A DNA stretch of 64,000 bases, from contig NC_045428.1 in the NCBI RefSeq assembly GCF_902635505.1, forward strand, positions 223,278,107 to 223,342,106, in the 5' to 3' direction. The notes under the pieces were generated by a model. The model saw nothing but the letters and a program-made list of their open reading frames with translations, had not been told where the DNA came from and did no database searches. The translations under genes were made by a program, and so were the position numbers. Origin of the DNA: Sarcophilus harrisii (taxonomy: Eukaryota; Chordata; Mammalia; Dasyuromorphia; Dasyuridae). Of this stretch, positions 39,240-50,005 are shown in pieces; positions within the stretch are counted from its first letter, which is position 1, and each line of letters opens with the position of its first letter.

Positions 39240-41150
39240 ATAATCAATATGTTTATATTAATGAATTAATGTGTGTATATGTGTTACATATACTAACATT
39301 AGTATTTTCACATTATTATACTGTTTCACTGTTGGATTTTAAAATATTCTACTCTGTATAATATTTACGAATTTAAAAGCATGTGAAAGGCAGTAATTGA
39401 GTAGTGAATGGTGCCCAAGTTTAATACTTTAGTCAACTCTTAATTACCTATTCTAATTGGAGTCTTAGTACAGAGAATTAGCTTCCTCAGATAATTGAAA
39501 AACCTCATTTTAGCAAGTGGTTTCCACCTCTTCCCCTTATTGCACTGTTTCACCAGAGTCACTATTAACAAAATTGACTAGTTTGAGTTCCATCTTTTTT
39601 CCTTTGCCTTCTTTTGGATGAAAGTATAATTTAGTAATAAGGTTATCATGAGTTAGATAGTGTGAGGAAGTATTGATATAAAGACACTAAACAGCCCCTA
39701 CATAATTAAGAATTCCTGTATTCATATAAAATGAACCTTGAGAATATACTTTGAAAATTACTATGCGAGTTTCAAAGTTTTGAGTTGATGATCCTGATTA
39801 ATTCTATTGAATTCTACTGTTGTTGGGAGACTTATGTTAACATTGATTCCCAAAGAAGTAATAGAAAACACTGATAACTGAATCGACTAAAACAGCAGTA
39901 AAGTAGTAAAAAAAAGTTTTGAAATATCAGTAAATGTTCATGTAGTATATCTAATTTTCTTAGAATTTCAACTGATTGATTGTGTTACTAAATATAATTA
40001 GAGAAACTTCAAGGCATTGAATATGACAAAATGCATTCCTTTGTGTTTTTAAACAATATCCATCATTTTGAAAACTTGACTCTATGTAACATGATTTCTC
40101 TTCAGATCTTGTTTTGGTTTTAGAGATTTTAGTTTATTACATCACCAAGAAAACACATGAATGGGAGCCAGCAATTGATGAATTTTCTTTGTCTCATTCT
40201 ATGAACTGTCTGTTACACATAGTTTTTCATGTGTAAACTATTTGCTTAACAACAAGCTCAAGTAAAACATAGAAGGTATTTTAAAATGTAACTCCAAGTT
40301 TTGTAGAATTAATCATACCACCTACATAGGTTTTGTGGCTATTTACATATGATATGATCAATCCAATAATTTTTCTGTCAGCTCTTCATTAAAAAAACAA
40401 AAATGGAGAAATATTTTTTATTGTAGTGATTAGTAGATTGGTAGGCAGTACTACAGATAGAGATACAATAGTCTATTCTGGGAGAAAGAGGGAGAGAATG
40501 TTACTGTATATACAATATTTCATCCTTTAAAGGCCCTGACATAGAAAACTGTTTAATTGGTATAAGGACTATTGCTTTTGCCCATTACTTTGGATTTGCC
40601 TGACCCTCATGAAGAGCATTCATTAGTAAATTGTCTCCTCAACAGAAAAATCTAGATCTATGATGACATTGTTCTTTGATAAGCAGTTGCTGCATGCTTA
40701 CTGTATGCAAAGCAGAGCGTTGGTAGAAAATTTAGGGGAGAGAGAAACAGCGAAATTATTTCATTTATGAGACTAATAAAGAAAACTGTCAGGTAACTAA
40801 ATAAAGATAGTGAAATACAGAATTGTATTTGAACTGATAACTTTAAATATCTGATAATGAAGTTAAAACTTGTGCCTAAGTATCTAATTGATTCTCCATT
40901 TTTCTTCTCTGCTAAGAATATGAAGAAATCACTAAATTGTGCTGTAAAAAAATCTTTCATAATAGTTTCCTTCTTCAGAAGGATCTGAGAATACAAAATA
41001 TTTTGATAATATTCTCTTCTTCTAATAAATGTACCCTTTAAAGATATAGAGATGCATTGCCATTTTTCTTGTTCCTTTCCATGTAAATTTTCAAATATCA
41101 CATTTCCAATTATCTTCTTGAAAACCCTTGAATGTAATTAGGTATAGTCT
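39240..41150. other. Intron with no recognised repeats
   Basis: About 1.9 kb; a 147-codon minus-strand frame at 40658-41101 has no recognisable domain and looks like chance. Confidence 0.45.
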
Positions 41151-41152
41151 TT

Positions 41153-43795
41153 AAAGAAACATACTTGGACCAATCTCCCTAATGAATATTGATGCTAAAA
41201 TCTTAAATAAGATATTAGCAAAAAGACTACAGAAAATCATCTTCAAGATAATACACTATGATCAAGTAGGATTTATACCAGGAATGCAGGGCTGTTCAAT
41301 ATTAGAAAACTATAATATAATTGCCATGTTAATAACCAAATTAACAAAACCTATATGATCATCTCAATAGATGCAGAAAGCATTTGATAAAATCCAACAT
41401 CCATTCCTATTAAAAACACTTGAGAGTATAGGAATAAATGGACTTTTCCTTAAAATAATCAGCAGATCTATTTAAAACCATCAGTAAGCATCATATGTAA
41501 TGAGACAAACGCAACATTCCTAATAAGATCTGGAGGAAACAAGGTTGCCCACTATCACTCGTTACTATTTAATATTGTATTAGAAACGCTAGCTATAGCA
41601 ATAAGAGCTAGAAAGAGATTAAAGGAATAAGAATAGGCAATGAGGAAACTAAATATCACTTTTTTTGCCATGATATGATGGTATACTTAGAGAACCCCAG
41701 AGATCTGCTAAGAAATTATTAGAAATAATCCACAACTTTTAGCAAAGTTGCTGGTTATAAAATAAACCACATAAGTCATCAGTATTCTTATAATATCACT
41801 AACAAATCCAACAGTCAGAGTTACAAAGAGAAATCCATTTAAAGTAACTACTGATAATATAAAATATTTAGGAATCTATCTGCCAAGGGAAAATCAGAAA
41901 CTTTATGAGAAAATTACAGACCACTTTTCACACAAATTAAATCTGATCTAACTAATTGAAAATATTAAATGCTCTTGGATAGGGCGAGCAAATATAATAA
42001 AGATGACAATATTACCTAAACTAATCTATTTATTTAGCGCTATACCAATCAGACTTAAAACTATTTTAATGACCTAGAAAAATAACAACAAAGTTCATAT
42101 GGAAAACAAAAGGTCAAGAATTTCAAGGAATTAATGAAAAAATCAAATGAAGGTGGCTTAGCTGTACCACATCTAAAATTATATTATAGAGCAGCAGTTA
42201 CAAACTATTTGGTATTGGCTAATGGAATAGATTAGTTGATCAGTGGAATAGATTAGGTTCAAGGATAAAACAGTCAACAAATATAGCAACCTAGTCTTTG
42301 ATAAACCAAAGATCCCAGCTTTTGGGATAAGAACTTACTGTTTGATAAAAATTGCTGGGAAAATTGGAAACTAATATGGCAGAAACTAGGCATTGATCCA
42401 TACTTAACATCGACACCAAGATAAGGTCAAATGGGTTCATGACCTAGGCATAAAGAATGAAATTATTAATAAATTAGAGGAACACAGGATAGTTTACCTC
42501 TCAGACCTGTGGAAGGGAAGTCTTATGACCAAAGAGAACTAGAGATCATTACTGATCACAAAATAGAAAATTTCGATTATACTAAACTGAAAAGTTTTTG
42601 TACAAACAAAACTAATGCAGACAAGATTAGAAGGGAAGCAATAAACTGGGAAAATATTTTTACAGTCAAAGGTTCTGATAAAGGCCTCATTTCCAAAATA
42701 TAGAGAGAATTAACTCTAATTTATAAAAAATCAAGCCATTCTCCAATTGAAAATGGTCAAAGGATATGAACAGACAATTCTCAGATGAAGAAATTGAAAC
42801 TATTTCTAGTCATATGAAAAGATGCTCCAAGTCATTATTAATCAGAGAAATGCAAATTAAGACAACTCTAAGATACTTCACACACCTGTCAGATTGGCTA
42901 AGATGACAGGAAAAATAATGATGATTGTTGAGGGATGCGGAAAACTGGGACATTGATGCATTGTTGGTGGAGTTGTGAATCGAATCCAACCATTTTGAGA
43001 GTAGTTTGAACTATGCTCAAAAGTTATCAAACTGTGTATACCCTTTGATCCAGAGTGTTACTACTGGGATTATATCCAAAGAGATTATAAAGAAGGGAAA
43101 GGGACCTGTATGTGCACGAATGTTTGTGGCAGCCCTTTTGTAGTGGGTAAAACTGGAAACTGAATGGATGTCCATCAGTTGGAGAATGGTGAATTAATTG
43201 TGTATATGAATATTATGGAATATTACTGTCTGTAAGAAATGACCAACAGGATAATTTCAGAAAGGCCTGAGAGACTTACACGAACTGATGCTGAGTGAAA
43301 TGAGCAGGACCAGGAGATCATTATATACTTCAACAACAATACTATATGATGACCAGTTCTGATGGACCAGGCCATCCTCAGCAACGAGATCAACCAAATC
43401 ATTTCTAATGGAGCAGTAATGAACTGAACTAGCTATACCTAGAAAAAGAACTCTGGGAATTGACTAAAACCATTACATTGAATTCTAATCCCTATATTTA
43501 TGCACACCTGCATTTTTGATTTCCTTCACAAGCTAATTGTACAATATTTCAGAGTCTGATTCTTTTTGTACAGCAAAATAACGTTTTGGTCATGTATACT
43601 TATTGTGTATCTAATTTATATTTTAATATATTTAACATCTACTGGTCATCCTGCCATCTAGGGGAGGGGGTGGTGGGGTAAGAGGTGAAAAATTGGAACA
43701 AGAGGTTTGGCAATTGTTTATGCTGTGAAGTTACCCATGTATATATCCTGTAAATAAAAGGGTATTAAATAAAAAAAAAAAGAAACATACTTGGA
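41153..43795 (+). mobile_element. 5'-truncated L1 (2.6 kb) with perfect 17-bp TSD
   Basis: Body 41170-43778 begins inside the ORF2 reverse transcriptase ([20 protein letters not shown]) and runs through the C-terminal region and 3' UTR to a poly-A tail. Identical aaagaaacatacttgga copies lie at 41153-41169 and 43779-43795. The target resembles the L1 endonuclease preference (ttaaag). Coding is broken many times; the FADD catalytic region near 41668 has lost its frame by a small deletion. A 64-codon remnant (42509-42703) reads ELEIITDHKIENFDYTKLKS, a conserved ORF2 stretch. Confidence 0.95.
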
Positions 43796-44150
43796 AAGAG
43801 AAGAAAGAAAGAGTGAGGGAGAAAAGAAAGGAGGGAGAGAGGAAGGAAAAAAGGAAGGGAATTAGGACAGAAGGAAGAAGAAAGGAAAGGAAGCAGGAAG
43901 GGTGGAAAGAAGGAAAGTAGAAGGGAAGAAGAAGGGAAGGAGGAAAGGAAGGAGAAATAAAAGAAAGAAGGAAAGGAGGAAAAGAGGGACAAGAAAGGAA
44001 GGAGGAAGAGAGGGAGGAAAGGAAGGAAAGGTGGAATTAGAAAAGAAGGGAGGAAAGAAAATAAAGAAGAGATAGATAGAAGGAGGAAAGAACAATGGAA
44101 AGAAGAAAAGAATAAAGAGGAAGGAAAAAGGATAGGAGAGAAAAAAAGAA
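43796..44150 (+). repeat. Near-homopurine (GGAA/GAAA)n tract, about 355 bp
   Basis: Only about 20 pyrimidines in 355 bases. It starts directly after the target duplication of the upstream L1 and ends at the target duplication of the downstream minus-strand L1. Confidence 0.95.
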
Positions 44151-44671
44151 AGATCTTTTAAAAAATGTTTTTATTTTCAAAACATATGCATAGATAGTTT
44201 TCAACATTCACCCTTGAAAAACCTTGTAGTTCCAATTTTTTTCTCCCTCCCTTCCCCTCCTCTAGACAGCAAGTAATCCAATATATGTTAAACATATGCA
44301 ATTCTTCTATAAATAGTTCTGCAATTATCATGTTGCAAAAGAAAAATCAGATCAAAAAGAAAAAAAAAATGAGAAAGAAAACAAAAATGTAAGCCAAAGA
44401 CAACAACAAAAAGTGAAAATACTATCTTGTGATCCACACTTAGTCCCCATAGTGCTCTCTCAGTGCAGATGGCTGTTTACATCACAAGAGCATTGGAACT
44501 GGCCTGAATTACCTGACTGTTGAAAAGAGCCATGTCCATCAGAATTGATGATTATATAATCTTATTGTTGCTGTGTACCATGTTCTCTTGATTCTAGTCA
44601 CTTCATCAGTCCATGTAAGCCTCTCCATGCCTTTCTGAAATCATCCTGTTGATTGTTTGAAAGATCCTTTA
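44148..44671 (-). mobile_element. 5'-truncated L1 3' end with 13-bp TSD
   Basis: Body 44161-44658. Reading from its 3' end, it opens with tgtttttattttcaaaacat and tttcaacattcacccttgaa (complement of the L1 3' UTR) and stops at tttctgaaatcatcctgttg. Flanks gaaagatctttta (44148-44160) and gaaagatccttta (44659-44671) differ at one base. Confidence 0.88.
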
Positions 44672-44844
44672 TGAGGGAATAGTTCATGATTTAATAATGC
44701 CATTTCTATTTAGCAGAGTGATAATTTTAAACATTAAATGCAATGGTTTGAGTTTTCAAGACACCGAACCTATGGAGAATTCTGTTTCATTTTAGTTGAT
44801 ACAAAAATACAATCATCTACGTGCTAAAATACTTATATTAATAA

Positions 44845-45020
44845 AAACAATACTGGATTTGGAGCTAGAAGTTCTGGATTCTAATTCCTTCCCTACTATT
44901 TTGTACTTTTGTGATATGGAAAGACAAATCACTTGTCCTCTCTGATTTATAGCTGGAAGGAATGTTAAAAGCCATGTAGTCCCCACTACAACTTTCATTT
45001 TACAGATAAAACTGGGATTG
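44845..45020 (+). repeat. MIR-type SINE fragment
   Basis: ctggatttggagctagaagt, tctggattctaattccttcc and ttcattttacagataaaact. Confidence 0.65.
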
Positions 45021-45630
45021 TATTTATTGATCACTTACTGCCAAGAATTTTACATATCTCTTCATACAAATGGTTCTTACTGGTTTTGTAATTCTATTTC
45101 ATGGATGTTTCTGGATGATACTCAAGATAGTGAGGCAGGCATGATATATGGATCTTGCAGACCCAGCCCCACATCAAGTATTGGTGTGATCTAGGGACAT
45201 CAAAAGAAATAAATTCTGTCTTTTCGGTACTTTTATGTAGATTTTCATAGAAAAACTGCACAATGAAACATGACTGGTCCTTAATGAAATTGTGAAGAAG
45301 GTAACTTTTCTTCTTGCCAATCCTTCATAGGACTCCTATCCTTTCTCCCCGGTAGATATAAGTACTTGGTGCCTTTTTGTTCTCCCTTGTCTATTAGAAT
45401 CCTTTAAACATTCTAAGGTGAAAATGAGTTAATACCAGGTTAAATGGCTGCTTCATTCATTAAATGGCATTTAATGTTTAAGCTCAGAGCCTTAAAATTA
45501 AATGTATTAGAAGCTCACCATGTAAAACTGCAAACCTCATCCATTATGGAAAGAAAACATTTCTAGAATATACTATCCTATTTTTCCTTCTTGATCAATC
45601 CAAAGTAAAGTTGATTTTTTCTCCAAAACA
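45021..45630. other. Intron with nothing recognised
   Basis: No named repeat or gene. Confidence 0.4.
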
Positions 45631-45788
45631 CTCTTTCTCTCTTCTTTCCTTCCTTCCTTCCTTCCTTTTTTCCTTCCTTCCTTCCTTCGTTCGTTCCTTC
45701 CTTCCTTCTTTCTTTCCTTCCTTCCTTCTTCCCTTCCTTCCTTCCTTTATTCCTTCCTTCTCACCCTTCTTCTCCTTCTCTTTCTTAC
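45631..45788 (+). repeat. Homopyrimidine (CCTT)n tract
   Basis: Tandem ccttccttccttcc units with a few interruptions; complementary in kind to the purine tract at 43796-44150. Confidence 0.95.
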
Positions 45789-46049
45789 TCTGCCCTTCTC
45801 TGTCTTTGTCACTGTTCCTTGTGTATCTCGCTCTGCCTTTCTTATGAAAGTCACCAGCCTCAGTCTGATTACAATCATGCACCACAATGCCAGCATAAAA
45901 CTTATTTTCCAAAATCGTTTTTTCTTCTAGAAGGAATAAATACCTCTATTTTTCACATTAGAGAGCTAAATAGCTAATTGTATTAGGACCAGTGTCTGCT
46001 TGATAAAAGATTGCCTGTCTATACTTCTTTTGTTTTAATGAGTAAACTT

Positions 46050-46220
46050 TCCCAGCCACAGGGCTTGGAGACTAGATAACATTTAACTTGAGGCCATTAT
46101 CTTAACATCATCAGTTTTACTAATCTCTAAACTGGGGATACATAATTTCTGTTCTGGCTAACTCACAGTTATCTGTAAATATTGAATGTTACAATGGTTG
46201 GGAAAATTCTTAGTACACTA
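46050..46220 (+). repeat. MIR-type SINE fragment
   Basis: cagttttactaatctctaaa, ctggggatacataatttctg and atctgtaaatattgaatg; diverged. Confidence 0.5.
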
Positions 46221-46682
46221 AAATGTTATACATATATAAGGTATTAATAATTATAACATAAAAATATGAGGAAGATGATGAAATTGAAAAAACTAAGGAT
46301 ACCAGTTGTGAGTTTGATGCTTTTCTTTTGAGAAAAATAAGTTGCTTTAGTAGATGAAAATAAAATCTACTCTCCTTACTTACCAACATTCTATAATTCC
46401 TTGTAGCTTTAAAACCAATCTGCACTAATTAGAGAACATTCAGAAATGAAGGCTAATTATTTGCCAATCAGAAACCCTCATAATGAAAGGTAGAAAGCTA
46501 GTTTATGGCAGGATAAGGAGCTAGGAATGGGATTGAGTTTGTAATGAGGAACCTTTCCTTCAGTTTAATTTAATCAAAATTGAGAGTTAGTCTGAGAGGT
46601 TACCATGTTGTTTAGAGCAATACACTCCAAAAAGTGACTTTCTCTTTGTTGGCATATTTGGCTCTTCTGTTTTGAACATGAT

Positions 46683-46800
46683 ACTTCAGTTCAATTCAAT
46701 TCAATCCATCCCTTAAGTGTAAGTAGCTACCTTATAAGCCTACTATGTTAAGAACATTATGCTAGTTGCTGGATAATTCAGCAAATTTAGGAAGATGGTG
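46683..46800 (-). repeat. L2 LINE 3' end
   Basis: ttcagttcaattcaattcaa, then gcctactatgttaagaacat and tatgctagttgctggat. Confidence 0.65.
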
Positions 46801-46804
46801 AAAG

Positions 46805-47630
46805 CTTACTAAGGCCAGGTGTAGAAATAAACTCGTTAATATTTATATATTTTCCATTTTGAAGTTTTATGGTTATTTAGTTCCCAATGGGCCCTAATAG
46901 AGATGTAGATGATTTGATTTTTAAGAAGCTCAGTGAAACAAAATGAATTATAATTCTAAATGTAGCACCTTTGGAGGGAGTGTCAACATCCATGAAATCA
47001 TAGATCCATTGAAGGATCAAAGTAATGTAAGGCATTCTGGGAATGAGGATTCCCTAATCTCTTAAGATACATCATTCTAAAAAGCTTTTTGGAAAATAGC
47101 AAAGCGACTTTTCAGTGATCGCTAGTAAATGATCCACATTTCTAAGATCTCAATGTTTAAAATCTCTCATTTTTCATAAATATGAATAAAAATTAAGAGT
47201 TCAATGAAAGGAAAAATATTGTCAACTCAAAACATTGTGCAAATACAGAATATACTGGGATAAAGGGAAAAACAAAACATTTCTTTAGGGATATTATATT
47301 CTTGGAATGGAGAGTGGTTGTAGAATTTATAACTTTAAAGTATACACAAGAATATAAAAAAGGAATACTCATAGCTGAGAAGAACAGGAAAAGCCTCAAA
47401 GAGGAAGTAAGCTATGCTTTCAAGGAAACTAAGCAGAAATGAGAAGAGCACATTTTGGGGTGTGACAGGTGCAGGTGGCACATGTATAAGGCCTGGATGC
47501 TTCACTAAATTGCAGAACTTTTCTCCTGGGACCATAACATCTTGATTGCTTGTAGCTTGCTTTATCTTGCCAGCTTCAAATCCCAAACATGCTTCATTAA
47601 GGCCATTCCCTGTCATATTACAAAGGGTAA
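46805..47630. other. Intron with nothing recognised
   Basis: No named repeat or gene. Confidence 0.4.
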
Positions 47631-47639
47631 GAGTTAAAA

Positions 47640-47795
47640 TCACAGTCCGTGGGTTCAAATTTTGTTCTATTACTTACTACCAGGGTTAATGCTGGCAAAC
47701 TGCTTAAGCTTTTCCAGTCTTAGTTTCCTTAGAAAATGAAGAATTAGACCACATGACCTGTCATGTCATTTCAAACCCTACCCTTTGGGAATGAG
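47640..47795 (+). repeat. MIR-type SINE
   Basis: acagtccgtgggttcaaatt, tcttagtttccttagaaaat and aagaattagaccacatgacc. Confidence 0.65.
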
Positions 47796-48334
47796 AGAAA
47801 AGTGTCAGGTAAGGTGGACAAATCAATAAACTTAGATAACATATTTTTAGGAACTTAGTTCTAAAAGAGAAAAAGCAAAACTGTGGATATTTGAATATTT
47901 AAAAATCATCTCTCTAAAACAATTTAAAAGGATGGAGATAGTATACCATGGAACAAATGTATGATTCTATATCAGAAGAGATGAGTTGAGTTGAATATTA
48001 AATTCTATCTCTTGCTCCCAGTTTTCTCAAGGTTGTTCCACTTAACTACTGTGATTCTCAGTTCCATTATTAATAAATGACCACTAGTGTCCTTTCAAGA
48101 TTTCAATTTATGTTAATAAAATTAAGCCTTTCTACAAATACATAGATAGCGCATTAGACTTGGAAAGCACTGTAACAGTTTCCCTTGTAATTTATGGGAT
48201 AAATAACAAAATGGGTATCAGTTTAGCTAAGATTGGTATAAATTATTGAGGATTAATTTTTTTTAAAGTTGAATTACTTAAGTATTCACCAATCCCTCTA
48301 CCTTAACAAAAAAAGAAAAAAAATCACTGACCTT

Positions 48335-48460
48335 AGAATTCATCTAGTATAACCTCATTATTTTAAAATTGAGGAAAATGAGGCCAGATAGGTTGAGTCA
48401 TTTTCCCAGAGTTATAATGTTTGAAGAATAATTTCAACTCAAACAACCAATATTTTGCTT
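48335..48460 (+). repeat. MIR-type SINE fragment
   Basis: ccttagaattcatctagtat, aaaattgaggaaaatgaggc and aggttgagtcattttcccag. Confidence 0.7.
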
Positions 48461-49435
48461 TCAATCTAATATTTATGGCAATATAATATGCTACCTCTCA
48501 AACTTGTATGGTAACATAAGAGCATTGTTTGAATCACTTAGTTTATGGACAAAATATGGTGGATTTTTCAAGATATTAAAATGCTTAATGCAGCTATTTT
48601 CCCAACTAATATCTAATCTTGTACTATTAGCTGCATTGATTTTATTTGTGAAAGCACTAAAGGTGATCATTTTTGCCTTTTATGATCTCTTTAGTTTTGT
48701 GTCTAGTTAAAAATTATTCTAGTATGTATTAATTGTAAAAAATAATTTTGTTGAAAATTTATGTATTTAGATTATTTATTCATTCTGAATATACTATAGG
48801 GTGTAACACAAAATACGATCTAAACCTAGTAAATCAGAATATTTGCTTTATTTCTCTTGATTGCAGGGATGTGAATGAAGCTAGAAGACTGTCCATCCCT
48901 TATCCTTTATTAAGGCCACATAACTGACAATTTTTGAATTTTCCCAGTTTTGGTATGCTTGGGATTATTATTTCTAAAAATGTTATATCTTTATGCTTGT
49001 ATTTAAATTTTATTATTCTCTTAAATATAATTTATTTTATTTTCAGTTCTTGTTATTTCGCAGGAAGGTTAAAGATTTTCTAAGTTTATTTTGCTGATAT
49101 TCTGATATATTAATGATCAAATTTTTGGTTGTTTTTTTTTAGGATTCTTTAAATAAACTATCATATCATGCACAAATAAAAATAATTTTCATGATTATTT
49201 TCTCAATATTTTTTTCCTTTTTTTTGTGACCTTTACTATTTTTATCAAAATTTCAAATATTGATGGAGGTGGTGGATCCCCTTGAATTATAATTGACCTT
49301 ACTGAGAAAGTTTCCAGTGAATCTCACAAATGATATTTGTATTTATGTGCACACACATTTATGTGTGTGTATCTATGTGTATGTAAACACACATCCATAC
49401 ATGTATGTATGCCATTAAAAGTTTTTTTTCCTAAG

Positions 49436-49602
49436 TATTTTAGCATTTTGGGGGATGGGGGTGAGATCATCAGGGTTAGATAACTTGCCCAGAATCACAC
49501 AGCTAGTATCTAGTGTCTCAGACTAGATTTAAACTCAGGTCTCCCTGACTCCAGCTCTTATGCTCTATCCACTATGCCACCTAGCTGCCCCTATTTTAGC
49601 AT
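49436..49602 (-). mobile_element. tRNA-derived SINE with 11-bp TSD, inserted into older LINE
   Basis: Antisense SINE 49447-49591: agataacttgcccagaatca, cagctagtatctagtgtctc, ttatgctctatccactatgc and cacctagctgcccc. Flanked by tattttagcat at 49436-49446 and 49592-49602. Confidence 0.92.
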
Positions 49603-49679
49603 ATTTAATGTAAATGAGCTTTGTATTTTGTCAGTTTTTTTCCCTCCATATATGAGACAACTAAATTATTCTATGAATA

Positions 49680-49810
49680 CTTCACAAAGGTTGAAATTAG
49701 GAAGACTCAAATTCCAATCCTATCTTAGACACTTACTAGCTATGTGTCCCTGAAAAAGTCATTTTAAACTTATGAAGAGTTTGGATTAATGGCCTTTAAA
49801 GTCCCCTCTA
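49680..49810 (+). repeat. MIR-type SINE
   Basis: gaagactcaaattccaatcc, agacacttactagctatgtg and cctttaaagtcccctctaat. Confidence 0.75.
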
Positions 49811-49970
49811 ATGATAAACTTTTAAATTTAATTTAATTTTTATTTATTTTTAATTGTTTTTATTCTTATTTTTATTACAATTGATTTTATTTAATATTGT
49901 ACTAAGCATACTTTTTATGAACCCCATTTTGATATTTTCAATCATGAATTTATATACAATGTGCATTTAC

Positions 49971-49972
<2 letters not shown>

Positions 49973-50003
<31 letters not shown>
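49973..50003 (+). repeat. (TA)n microsatellite
   Basis: About 14 TA units. Confidence 0.9.

Positions 50004-50005
<2 letters not shown>

Noticed and set aside
40658-41101. 147-codon minus-strand frame
   Set aside because: No recognisable domain and no splice or promoter context; length is possible by chance in 64 kb.
43765-44095. Phe/Ser/Leu-rich frames at the purine tract, and those at 45595-45912
   Set aside because: Translations of homopurine/homopyrimidine repeats.
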